NCBI GenBank assembly: GCA_002402825.1
Contig: DHGP01000017.1
Span: 37,811 to 87,956, forward strand
DNA from: Firmicutes bacterium UBA4795
Lineage (GTDB): Bacteria > Bacillota > Desulfotomaculia > Desulfotomaculales > Nap2-2B
Direction: 5' to 3'
Length of the DNA: 50,146 nucleotides
The position numbers and the translations under genes are program-made. Of this stretch, positions 15,749-24,239 are shown piece after piece; position 1 is the stretch's first letter; every line of letters starts with the position of its first letter. A model generated the notes under the pieces. The model saw only the letters and a program-made list of their open reading frames with translations. It was not told the origin of the DNA and made no database searches.

Positions 15749-17167
15749 TTAAGTATTCCTGCCTGCCAAATACTGGTGAATGGCATTTGCTGCCACGCGC
15801 CCTGCCCCCATGGCTAGTATAACCGTAGCCGCACCCGTAACAATGTCGCCACCCGCGTATACCCCTGGCTTAGAGGTAGCCCCGGTTTTTAAATCTGCTA
15901 CAATATTGCCTTTCTTAGTTACAACCAAGCCCGTTGTAGTACGGGGCACAAGAGGGTTCGGCCCCTGGCCGATAGCCATTACCACTGTATCTACTTCCAT
16001 GATGTATTCCGAGCCTGGGATAGGCACAGGCCTGCGCCGGCCAGATTCATCAGGCTCACCTAATTCGTAACACAGACATTCCATTCGCTCCACCCAACCT
16101 TGCTCATTGCCAAAAATTTGGGTCGGGCTGGTTAAAAAGGCAAATTTGACCCCTTCTTCTTCGGCGTGTTCTACCTCTTCAATCCGGGCCGGCATTTCTT
16201 CTTTTGAACGCCGGTAAACAATCCAGGATTCTTCTGCCCCTAAACGCAAAGCGGTACGGGCTGAATCCATCGCCACATTGCCTCCCCCAACCACGGCTAC
16301 CTTGCGGCCAATTCTAATAGGGGTATCGTATTCAGGAAATAAATAAGCTTTCATTAAATTTACGCGGGTAAGAAATTCATTGGCTGAATATACGCCGCAT
16401 AAATTTTCCCCCGGTATATTCATAAAGTATGGTAAACCGGCCCCTGTACCAATAAAAACAGCCTCGAAACCTTCGTTTAAAAGTTCGTCTACCGTAACTA
16501 ACTTGCCAACTACTGAATCTACCTGAATATCTACCCCTAGTTTCCTAACGTTATCTATTTCTGTTTGCACTACTTTTTTTGGTAAACGAAACTCAGGAAT
16601 ACCATACATTAAAACGCCACCCGGGACATGCAAGGCCTCAAAAATAGTTACTTCATAGCCTAACTTTGCTAAATCAGCCGCACAAGTAAGCCCTGCCGGG
16701 CCAGAACCAACAATGGCTACTTTCAACTTATTAGAAGGAGCCACCTCAGGTAAAGTTACGCCATGCTCCAGTTCCCAATCAGCACAAAAACGTTCCAGCC
16801 TGCCAATAGCTACCGGTTCGTGTTTTTTACCCAAAGTGCAATACCTTTCGCACTGGCTTTCCTGCGGGCATACCCGTCCACAAATAGCCGGTAAAGCATT
16901 TTTTTCTTTAATTTTTTTAATGGCGCCGGCAAAATCTTTTTCAGCCATAAGCTTAATAAAGGCTGGGATATCTACTTCCACCGGACATCCTGAAAGACAA
17001 GGACTTTTTTTACACTGGATACAACGCTCCGCTTCTGTCACCGCCGTCTTGATCGTATATCCCAGAGCCACTTCGTTAAAATTTTTAATTCTTTCTCCGG
17101 CATCCTGAGTAGGCATAGGATGTTTTTTAGGAATAATTTCTTTTTTTGTTTTGGCGGTTTCGGCCAT
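15749..17167 (-). CDS. nfnB: NfnB/GltD-type large subunit of ferredoxin-NADP transhydrogenase
   Basis: About 472 residues. A cysteine-rich N-terminal domain (CIQCKKSPCLSGCP, then CGRVCPQESQCERYC) holds two [4Fe-4S] clusters. It is followed by the FAD fold VGSGPAGLTCAADLA and the NADPH fold VVGGGNVAMDSARTALRLG, with DTVVMAIGQGPNP near the end. With NfnA it forms the NADH-dependent reduced-ferredoxin:NADP oxidoreductase, which bifurcates or confurcates electrons. The chosen ATG has GGAGG 9 nt upstream and shares one base with the nfnA stop (TAATG). The HydB1 C-terminal half is a close architectural relative, so this cluster carries the module twice. Confidence 0.9.
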   Translation of the reverse strand: MAETAKTKKEIIPKKHPMPTQDAGERIKNFNEVALGYTIKTAVTEAERCIQCKKSPCLSGCPVEVDIPAFIKLMAEKDFAGAIKKIKEKNALPAICGRVCPQESQCERYCTLGKKHEPVAIGRLERFCADWELEHGVTLPEVAPSNKLKVAIVGSGPAGLTCAADLAKLGYEVTIFEALHVPGGVLMYGIPEFRLPKKVVQTEIDNVRKLGVDIQVDSVVGKLVTVDELLNEGFEAVFIGTGAGLPYFMNIPGENLCGVYSANEFLTRVNLMKAYLFPEYDTPIRIGRKVAVVGGGNVAMDSARTALRLGAEESWIVYRRSKEEMPARIEEVEHAEEEGVKFAFLTSPTQIFGNEQGWVERMECLCYELGEPDESGRRRPVPIPGSEYIMEVDTVVMAIGQGPNPLVPRTTTGLVVTKKGNIVADLKTGATSKPGVYAGGDIVTGAATVILAMGAGRVAANAIHQYLAGRNT

Positions 17168-18012
17168 TAGGATGCACCTCCACACATACATTTATGGTAA
17201 TCAAGAGCTTCCCTTTCCTTTTCTAAATAAATAGTGCTTCGTTTAGCTAATTCGGCAAAATCTACTAAATGACCATCGAATTCAGGGCCATCAACACAAA
17301 CAAACTTTGTTTGTCCACCCACCGTTACCCGGCAGCAACCACACATTCCTGTTCCGTCCACCATCAAGGAATTCAAACTGACAATGGTTTTAATGCCGTA
17401 CTCTCGAGTTTCGTTACAAACAACCCGCATCATTGGCTGAGGGCCAATAGCCAAAATCAGGGCAATATTATCTTTCCCTTTGTCTTCAATAACCTCTTTC
17501 ATTACGTCAGTGACAAAACCTTTCCGCACGTACGAACCGTCATCGGTGGTAACCAGTAATTCAGAACAGGCGGCCCGCATTTTTTCTTCCCAAAATAACA
17601 ACTCTTTAGTCCTAGCCCCAATTATTCCTGTAACATTATTACCAGTATCTCTTAAAGCACGGGCGATAGGAAAAATAGGAGCAATACCTACCCCTCCGCC
17701 AATGCAAATTACGTTACCAAATTTTTCAATATGGGAAGGCAAACCTAACGGGCCGACAAAATCTAAAATTTGATCTCCGGTTTTCATTTTCCCCAATTCC
17801 CTGGTAGTTTTGCCAACCTCTTGAAAAACAATAGTTATAGTTCCTTTATTCCGGTCAAAATCGGCTATGGTTAAGGGAATTCTTTCTCCTCTCTCGTGAA
17901 GGCGCAAAATAACAAACTGCCCTGCCTGACACTTTTTAGCAACTCTTGGGGCCTTAATTTCCATTTGTTTAATTACCGGCGAGAGAACTTCTTTTTCCAG
18001 AATTTTAAACAC
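17167..18012 (-). CDS. nfnA: NfnA small subunit (FAD/NAD-binding, [2Fe-2S])
   Basis: A 281-residue protein of the dihydroorotate dehydrogenase electron-transfer subunit type. The FAD part contains RIPLTIADFD, the NAD part CIGGGVGIAPIFPIARAL, and the C-terminal [2Fe-2S] site is GTGMCGCCRVTVGG with a later FVCVDGPEFDGH. It starts with GTG 4 nt after GGGAGGGG. As partner of NfnB it handles NADH and the bifurcating flavin. It is the first gene of the hydrogen-metabolism block. Confidence 0.9.
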   Translation of the reverse strand: MFKILEKEVLSPVIKQMEIKAPRVAKKCQAGQFVILRLHERGERIPLTIADFDRNKGTITIVFQEVGKTTRELGKMKTGDQILDFVGPLGLPSHIEKFGNVICIGGGVGIAPIFPIARALRDTGNNVTGIIGARTKELLFWEEKMRAACSELLVTTDDGSYVRKGFVTDVMKEVIEDKGKDNIALILAIGPQPMMRVVCNETREYGIKTIVSLNSLMVDGTGMCGCCRVTVGGQTKFVCVDGPEFDGHLVDFAELAKRSTIYLEKEREALDYHKCMCGGAS

Positions 18013-18138
18013 TTTACCCCTCCCTTTAAAAATTCTTGCTTTCTTGCTTAATTGCTTTCTCTATTCATTAGACAAATTCCTGCTTAAAAAAATTGTTTTT
18101 TAATTTTAAGAACAATAAATATTTCTTATTTTCTTAAC

Positions 18139-18175
18139 ATTTCTTAATATTACTTAAATATTTAAATTAAGAAAT
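18139..18175. repeat. Inverted repeat upstream of nfnA
   Basis: Perfect 10-bp arms ATTTCTTAAT (18139-18148) and ATTAAGAAAT (18166-18175) with a 17-nt AT-rich spacer lie in the 193-bp gap between the aspS stop and the nfnA start. It could be an operator or part of the aspS terminator. It does not match the Rex consensus. I see no convincing promoter in this gap. Confidence 0.5.
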
Positions 18176-18205
18176 ACTTCCTCTCGGAGTTACAAATTGA
18201 AGATT

Positions 18206-20005
18206 TTAAATTTTAAATTTTATGAAGGAATCCTCAACCCTAAAACCTAAGTCCTTTAATTGTTTGTGAGATACTGGAGCAGGTGCATTTAGCATTAAAT
18301 CTACGGCGCTTTGCGTTTTAGGAAAGGCAATAACGTCACGTATGGTTTTTTTGCCAGATAGAAGCATAAGCAACCGGTCAAAACCCAAGGCTATTCCTCC
18401 ATGAGGAGGAGTGCCGTATTCAAAGGCTTCTAACATAAAACCAAATTTTTCTACAGCTTCCTGGGGGGAAAGACCAATGGCTGTAAACATTTTTTCTTGA
18501 ATATCCCGCCGGTGAATCCGGATACTTCCCCCACCGATTTCCACTCCGTTTAAAACTAAATCATAACTTTGGGCACGGGCTAAAACAGGATTTTCGGTTA
18601 AAAGAGCAAGGTCATCTACCTTAGGAGAGGTAAACGGGTGATGCATGGCCGTATATCTTTTTTCTTCTTCACTGTATTCTAATAAGGGAAAGTCTATGAC
18701 CCAAAGGAATTGGAATTTATCTTCAGGGATTAGCCTTAGGCGCTCAGCCAGATGCAGACGCAAGGCCCCCAGAGCAGGATTTACAATTTGCGGTTTATCA
18801 GCCAAAAACAGCAGTAAATCACCTTCTTTAGCTTCAAAGCGTTTCAAAATTGCCTGAATCTCAGCAGGAGTAAAAAATTTAGCAATGGGTGATCTTATCC
18901 CTTCCGAAGTAACAAATAAATAAGCTAATCCTTTTGCCCGACAGTTAGTGACAATTGAGGTCAGCTCATCAATTTCCTTGCGGCTAAAATTACCGCAACC
19001 CACGGCATTAATTCCTTTCACCTGCCCTCCTACGTTTGCGGCCGAAGAAAATACTTTAAAGCCGCAAGAAGCAACCAGATCAGTTAAATCACGTATTTCT
19101 AAGCCGAATCTTAAGTCAGGCTTATCAGTTCCGTAACGTGCGTATGCTTGCTCAAAAGAAAGGCGGGGAAAAGGGTGGGAAATTTTTAAACCAACTGTTT
19201 CCCGACAAAGGTAAACCATCATTTCCTCAACTAAATTTAAAATATCCTCTCTTTCCACAAAAGACATTTCCAAATCTATCTGGGTAAACTCCGGCTGCCG
19301 GTCGGCCCGCAAGTCTTCATCTCTAAAGCAGCGCACAATTTGAAAATAACGCTCCACACCGGCAACCATAAGCATTTGTTTGTATAGTTGGGGTGATTGG
19401 GGTAAAGCGTAAAAATTCCCCGGGTTAAGCCGGCTAGGCACCAGATAGTCACGTGCCCCTTCCGGAGTGCTCCGCGTAAGCATAGGAGTTTCAATCTCCA
19501 AAAAACTCCGGGCATCTAAAAAATCTCGTATGGCCTTGGCGGCTCTGTGCCGCAGCATTAAAACCCGCTGCATCTCTTGACGACGCAGGTCTAAATAACG
19601 GTACTTTAAACGCAAGGACTCATCAACCTCGCCTTGATCTTCAATAAGAAAAGGGGTAGTTATGGCGCGATTTAAAATATAGATTTTTTGACCTAGAACT
19701 TCTATTTTCCCGGTGGCTAAATTAGGATTCTCTGTTCCTTCCGGGCGCAAAGCTACTTCCCCGGCTATCGCCAGAACATATTCACTACGGAGGGTTTGGG
19801 CCTTTCGAAAAGCTTCTTCTGATGCGTCAAAATTAAATACAATTTGAACCAGGCCGGAACGGTCGCGCAAATCAACAAAAATCAAACCCCCGTGGTCCCT
19901 TCGCCGCTGAACCCAACCCATAAGCACTACCTGTTGACCGGTGTGTTCTTTACGTAAATTACCACAGTAGTGCGTTCTTTTTAAACCAAACAAATAATCG
20001 GCCAA
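18206..20005 (-). CDS. aspS: Aspartyl-tRNA synthetase
   Basis: A 599-residue bacterial-type AspRS of normal length. The N-terminal OB-fold anticodon domain contains GWVQRRRDHGGLIFVDLRD. Class II motif 2 is FRDEDLRADRQPEFTQID, the GAD insertion lies between about residues 290 and 420, and motif 3 is GIALGFDRLLMLL. The start is TTG with AAGGAG 10 nt upstream. It directly follows hisS, the usual order in Firmicutes. Whether it is discriminating or also acts on tRNA-Asn cannot be read with certainty. Confidence 0.97.
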   Translation of the reverse strand: MADYLFGLKRTHYCGNLRKEHTGQQVVLMGWVQRRRDHGGLIFVDLRDRSGLVQIVFNFDASEEAFRKAQTLRSEYVLAIAGEVALRPEGTENPNLATGKIEVLGQKIYILNRAITTPFLIEDQGEVDESLRLKYRYLDLRRQEMQRVLMLRHRAAKAIRDFLDARSFLEIETPMLTRSTPEGARDYLVPSRLNPGNFYALPQSPQLYKQMLMVAGVERYFQIVRCFRDEDLRADRQPEFTQIDLEMSFVEREDILNLVEEMMVYLCRETVGLKISHPFPRLSFEQAYARYGTDKPDLRFGLEIRDLTDLVASCGFKVFSSAANVGGQVKGINAVGCGNFSRKEIDELTSIVTNCRAKGLAYLFVTSEGIRSPIAKFFTPAEIQAILKRFEAKEGDLLLFLADKPQIVNPALGALRLHLAERLRLIPEDKFQFLWVIDFPLLEYSEEEKRYTAMHHPFTSPKVDDLALLTENPVLARAQSYDLVLNGVEIGGGSIRIHRRDIQEKMFTAIGLSPQEAVEKFGFMLEAFEYGTPPHGGIALGFDRLLMLLSGKKTIRDVIAFPKTQSAVDLMLNAPAPVSHKQLKDLGFRVEDSFIKFKI

Positions 20006-20029
20006 AAATATTTTTCTCCTTCCTGTTAA

Positions 20030-21295
20030 TTAAGCCTTTTTGTATTTACCGATTTCTTCTTTTATTTCGGCAGGAAAAATTTCTTTTTGTTCACCACTTG
20101 CCAGGTCCTTTAAGGAAACAACCTGCCGGTTTATTTCTTCCTTACCTAAAATGGCCACAAATCGGGCCTTTTTTTTGGCGGCATATTTCATTTGGGCTTT
20201 TAAACTTCGGCCTAAAAAATCTTTATCGGCGGATAGACCCTGCGCGCGCACAAAAAACAAGAGTTCTAACGCTGCCCTCGACGCTTCTTTATCTGCTTCA
20301 ACAATAAAAACATCCAGGTTTTTCGGGGCCGGAAAAGGTGTATTTTGCTTGTTCATGGTTAAAAGAACCCGCTCCAGCCCTACGGCAAAGCCAATGCTTG
20401 GGGTGGGCGGACCGCCTAAAGCAGCTACTAAATCATCATATCGCCCACCTCCCCCAACGGAGCTTTGGGCCCAAGTGTCGGCCACCATAATTTCAAAAGT
20501 GGTCCGGGTGTAATAATCCAGACCCCTAACCAATTGTTTATCTATAAGATAAGGAATTTTTAAAACTTCCAGGTATCCTAAAACAGCTTCGAAATGAGCT
20601 ATACAAGAAGGACACAAACAGGAAAGACTGTCCGGAGCTCCTTTGGCTATTTCCTGGTCTTTAGGCTCTTTGCAGTCTAAAATACGCAAAGGGTTATACT
20701 CCAGGCGCTCCTGACAGTTGGGACAAAGTTCCTTTTGTCTTATTTTAAAAAAAGAGGATAAATTTTCTTTTAAAACAGGCCGGCATACCTTGCAGCCAAT
20801 ACTGTTAAGGTGGAGTTCAAAATTTTGTAAGCCCAGCCGCCGGTAAAAGTCTACGGCTAAAGCAATTACCTCTGTATCAGCCTCCGGGTCATCCGTCCCA
20901 AATACTTCCACCCCGCCCTGGTGAAACTGGCGGTAACGCCCGGCTTGAGGACGATCATAGCGAAACATGGGTCCAAGGTAATAAAGCTTTACCGGGTGGG
21001 GACCGCTTTTTAAGCCGCTTTCCAAATATGCCCTTACCACCGCGGCTGTACCTTCGGGACGTAAAGTAAGCTTGCGGTTACTCCGGTCAAAAAAGTTATA
21101 CATTTCTTTAGCTACGATGTCTGTAATTTCACCCACTCCCCGTTCAAATAGCTCTGTATGTTCAAAAATAGGGGTACGTATTTCCGCAAAACCATAATCT
21201 TGACAAAGCCGGCGAAAAACACCTTCCACATATTGCCACCTAAAAGCTTCCTCGGGAAGAACATCGTTAGTCCCTCGGGGACGCGTAGTTAACAT
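20030..21295 (-). CDS. hisS: Histidyl-tRNA synthetase
   Basis: A 421-residue class II synthetase: RPRGTNDVLPEE at the start, motif 2 region FRYDRPQAGRYRQFHQGGVE, the HisA loop LVRGLDYYTRTTFE and motif 3 SIGFAVGLERVL, followed by the C-terminal anticodon domain. The ATG follows an AAGGAG site. It stops 24 nt before aspS, so the pair is cotranscribed. Confidence 0.97.
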   Translation of the reverse strand: MLTTRPRGTNDVLPEEAFRWQYVEGVFRRLCQDYGFAEIRTPIFEHTELFERGVGEITDIVAKEMYNFFDRSNRKLTLRPEGTAAVVRAYLESGLKSGPHPVKLYYLGPMFRYDRPQAGRYRQFHQGGVEVFGTDDPEADTEVIALAVDFYRRLGLQNFELHLNSIGCKVCRPVLKENLSSFFKIRQKELCPNCQERLEYNPLRILDCKEPKDQEIAKGAPDSLSCLCPSCIAHFEAVLGYLEVLKIPYLIDKQLVRGLDYYTRTTFEIMVADTWAQSSVGGGGRYDDLVAALGGPPTPSIGFAVGLERVLLTMNKQNTPFPAPKNLDVFIVEADKEASRAALELLFFVRAQGLSADKDFLGRSLKAQMKYAAKKKARFVAILGKEEINRQVVSLKDLASGEQKEIFPAEIKEEIGKYKKA

Positions 21296-21351
21296 AACTA
21301 TTAATTCTCCTTTTTATTACCCGTTACTCCCTTAATTATCTATTACTTTAC

Positions 21352-21981
21352 CTACCAGCGTCCAGTTAAAAAAGGATTGTATTTTTTCTCCTCGCCAATA
21401 GTAGTTGCCGGACCGTGACCAGGATAAACTATTGTTTCCGGAGGAAAGGCCAGCAACTCTTTCTTAATTGATTCTATTAATTGCCGGTGACTACCCCCTG
21501 GGAAGTCAGTACGACCTATTGAACCAGCAAATAATGTGTCCCCCGTAAACAAAATGTTATCAACGGTAAGGCAAATACCGCCCGGGGTATGCCCTGGCGT
21601 GTGAATAACCTTAATAGGTATTTTGCCTACCTCAATAAGATCACCCTCCTGCAAAAGCCGGTCAGCCGCTTTACCTTGCCCCCTTTGCCTTTCGAGGAAA
21701 GAAACATTTCTAGCTAGGTTAGTAAGCATAGCGGCGTCAGCGGTGTGAATAAGAACAGCCGCCCCGGTTGCTTTTTGCACAAAGGATAAAGCACCTATGT
21801 GATCCGTGTGTCCATGGGTCAAAATAATTTGACGGCACTGAAGCGGCAATTTTTCCAAGCGGCTTAAAATTCGTTTTCCGTCTGCGCCAGGGTCTATTAT
21901 TGCTCCTTCGTGCGTTTCTTCACAGCCAATAAGATAACAATTGGCCCCAATTAATCCTACTGGAAAACCATCAAGAATCAA
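21352..21981 (-). CDS. Metallo-beta-lactamase-fold hydrolase (glyoxalase II-like)
   Basis: A 209-residue protein with the MBL metal motif THGHTDHIG, the later HTPGHTPGG and FTGDTLFAGSIGRTDFPGG, and the C-terminal YPGHGPATTIGEEK. These are the marks of the glyoxalase II / YcbL group, which hydrolyses thioesters. TTG start after GGAGG. This gene follows relA in many Firmicutes, often with a D-aminoacyl-tRNA deacylase between them; that gene is absent here. Confidence 0.88.
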   Translation of the reverse strand: MILDGFPVGLIGANCYLIGCEETHEGAIIDPGADGKRILSRLEKLPLQCRQIILTHGHTDHIGALSFVQKATGAAVLIHTADAAMLTNLARNVSFLERQRGQGKAADRLLQEGDLIEVGKIPIKVIHTPGHTPGGICLTVDNILFTGDTLFAGSIGRTDFPGGSHRQLIESIKKELLAFPPETIVYPGHGPATTIGEEKKYNPFLTGRW

Positions 21982-21992
21982 ATTTTTACCTC

Positions 21993-24155
21993 CTAGCTGG
22001 TTCTTTTAATTTCGTAAACGTCCTTTACGCGGTTAATTCGACTGATAATAAAATTTAACTGTTCCACATTTTTTATTTCCAGGGCTAACTCAATAGTAGC
22101 CTGATTATTTTTCCGCCCGCGGGCAATTACCCACTTGGCACTTATTTTTAACTCCGTAAGGATGGCCATGACATCATTTAATAAACCTGCCCGGTCCATA
22201 GCCAGTACTTCCAATTTAACCTGAAAAGGTGACTGGAAATCTTTGCTCCAAAAAACTTCTACAATCCGCTCTTTCTCTCTGGTGCGTAACAAGTCTATAT
22301 TCCGGCAATCAGCCAGGTGCACCGAAACCCCTCTCCCCCGGGTAATATAACCTGAAATAGTATCACCAGGTACCGGGTTGCAACAATGAGCCAGGTGAAC
22401 TAAAAGATTATCAATTCCTTTTATTCTGATTCCCTGTCTTATTCCATTGTGGGTACTTACGGAATGAGGCACTATTTTTAATTGTTGAAAATCCTCTATT
22501 TTTAAAAGCTCTTTTTTCTCTGGTTTTAATTTCTCTATTAGCCGGTTTATTACGTTTTGGGGCGTAACTACCCCGTTGCCCACAGCCGCGTATACATCTT
22601 CCTCGCTAGACATGTTCATTTGCCGCGCTAGTTCCTCTAAGTTTTCGTTTTTTGCCAGCTCTACATCCACGCCTTGTTTTTTTGCTTCCCGCTCTAAAGC
22701 TTCCTTTCCTTTAAGAATATTTTCTTCCCGATGTTCTTTTTTCAGCCACTGGCGAATGCGCGTCTTGGCCGTTGAGGTTTTGACCAGGTTCAACCAGTCC
22801 CGGCGCGGTCCGGCAACTTGTTTAGAGGTGAGAATCTCAACGATGTCCCCGTTTTTAAGTTTATAATCCAAGGAAACTATCCGCCCGTTAACTTTCACCC
22901 CGACACAGCTATGGCCAACCTGTGTATGCACCCGGTAAGCAAAGTCAATAGGCCCTGAACCGGCGGGCAGTTCCCAAACATCTCCTTTAGGACTAAAAAC
23001 AAACACCACATCGGAAAAAAGGTCTATTTTTAAGCTTTCCATAAATTCGCGGGCATCGCGCAAGTCATGCTGCCATTCTAAAATATGGCGTAGCCAGGCT
23101 AGTTTTTCCTCTAAGCCTTTATCTCTTTGTTTTCCTTCCTTATACCGCCAGTGAGCGGCAATGCCGTACTCAGCTGTTTGCTGCATTTCCCAGGTTCGAA
23201 TTTGAATCTCCAGGGGGCTTCCTTGCAGACCAACTACTGTAGTATGCAGTGACTGGTACATGTTAGATTTAGGCATGGCGATAAAGTCTTTAAACCGGCC
23301 AGGAATAGGTTTCCAGAGGGTATGGACCGTACCTAAGGCAGCGTAACAATCGCGAATAGAATTTACAATTATTCTTACCCCTTGCACGTCATAAATCTCA
23401 TTTAAATCCTTTTGTTGTCGCTGCATTTTAGTGTAAATACTATAAAGATTTTTAGGCCGGCCTTCAATATGAGCCTTAATACCTACAGTGTTTAGTTTTT
23501 CTTTTAAAATTGTAGCTACGCTTAAAATGTATTCTTCCCTTTTGTTTCTGGTTTGGGCTATTCTTTCCGATAACTCGTAATATTTTACCGGCTCCAGAAA
23601 ATTAAAGGCCAGGTCCTCCAATTCCCATTTCAAACGGTAAATGCCCAACCGGTGCGCTAAAGGGGTGTATATTTCCAGTGTTTCCTGGGCAATTTCCCTT
23701 TGCTTAAGTTCAGATTGATATTTTAAGGTGCGCATATTGTGCAAGCGATCAGCTAATTTAATTAAAATTACCCGGATGTCTTTAGCCATAGCTAAAAACA
23801 TCTTGCGTAAATTTTCCGCCTGCTGCTCTTCTCTGGATTTAAATTCCAAACGGCCTAACTTTGTTACGCCGTCTACCAGTAGAGCTATTTCCTGACCGAA
23901 ATCTTTTTTGATCTGGTCTAAAGTAATTCCAGCATCCTCAACCGTGTCATGCAGCAGTCCGGCCACGATAGTTTCTATGTCTAGTTCTAAATCAGCCAAA
24001 ATGTTTGCTACCGCCAAGGGGTGATGAATAAAAGGTTCTCCTGAAATCCGTTTTTGCCCTTGGTGGGCAGCCAGGGCAAAAGGGTAAGCCTTATTTAAAA
24101 CAATGTCGGCTTCTGGATTATATTTTGCTACTTTTTGGAGTACTTCTGACCACAT
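21993..24155 (-). CDS. relA: (p)ppGpp synthetase/hydrolase RelA/SpoT family
   Basis: About 720 residues with all RSH domains in order: HD hydrolase (HHPLAVANIL, LLHDTVEDAG), synthetase (YDVQGVRIIVNS and the MPKSNMYQSLHTTVVG segment), TGS (VFVFSPKGDVWELPAG), a zinc-finger-like region (HLAHCCNPVPGD) and a C-terminal ACT domain. Both the HD and synthetase motifs look intact, so it should be bifunctional. I chose the ATG 12 codons after the first in-frame start because it has AGGTGA 6 nt upstream. Confidence 0.95.
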   Translation of the reverse strand: MWSEVLQKVAKYNPEADIVLNKAYPFALAAHQGQKRISGEPFIHHPLAVANILADLELDIETIVAGLLHDTVEDAGITLDQIKKDFGQEIALLVDGVTKLGRLEFKSREEQQAENLRKMFLAMAKDIRVILIKLADRLHNMRTLKYQSELKQREIAQETLEIYTPLAHRLGIYRLKWELEDLAFNFLEPVKYYELSERIAQTRNKREEYILSVATILKEKLNTVGIKAHIEGRPKNLYSIYTKMQRQQKDLNEIYDVQGVRIIVNSIRDCYAALGTVHTLWKPIPGRFKDFIAMPKSNMYQSLHTTVVGLQGSPLEIQIRTWEMQQTAEYGIAAHWRYKEGKQRDKGLEEKLAWLRHILEWQHDLRDAREFMESLKIDLFSDVVFVFSPKGDVWELPAGSGPIDFAYRVHTQVGHSCVGVKVNGRIVSLDYKLKNGDIVEILTSKQVAGPRRDWLNLVKTSTAKTRIRQWLKKEHREENILKGKEALEREAKKQGVDVELAKNENLEELARQMNMSSEEDVYAAVGNGVVTPQNVINRLIEKLKPEKKELLKIEDFQQLKIVPHSVSTHNGIRQGIRIKGIDNLLVHLAHCCNPVPGDTISGYITRGRGVSVHLADCRNIDLLRTREKERIVEVFWSKDFQSPFQVKLEVLAMDRAGLLNDVMAILTELKISAKWVIARGRKNNQATIELALEIKNVEQLNFIISRINRVKDVYEIKRTS

Positions 24156-24239
24156 TTTAGCGTCACCTGGATAACAAATAAAGAAAAACAAATAACAATA
24201 TACTTTTTATTTAATATTATACTACTTTTTACTTATTTT

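Noticed and set aside
21295..21351. Missing D-aminoacyl-tRNA deacylase or hemZ gene in the relA-hisS interval
   Set aside because: Their absence from this order is seen, but the genes may lie elsewhere, so no loss is claimed.
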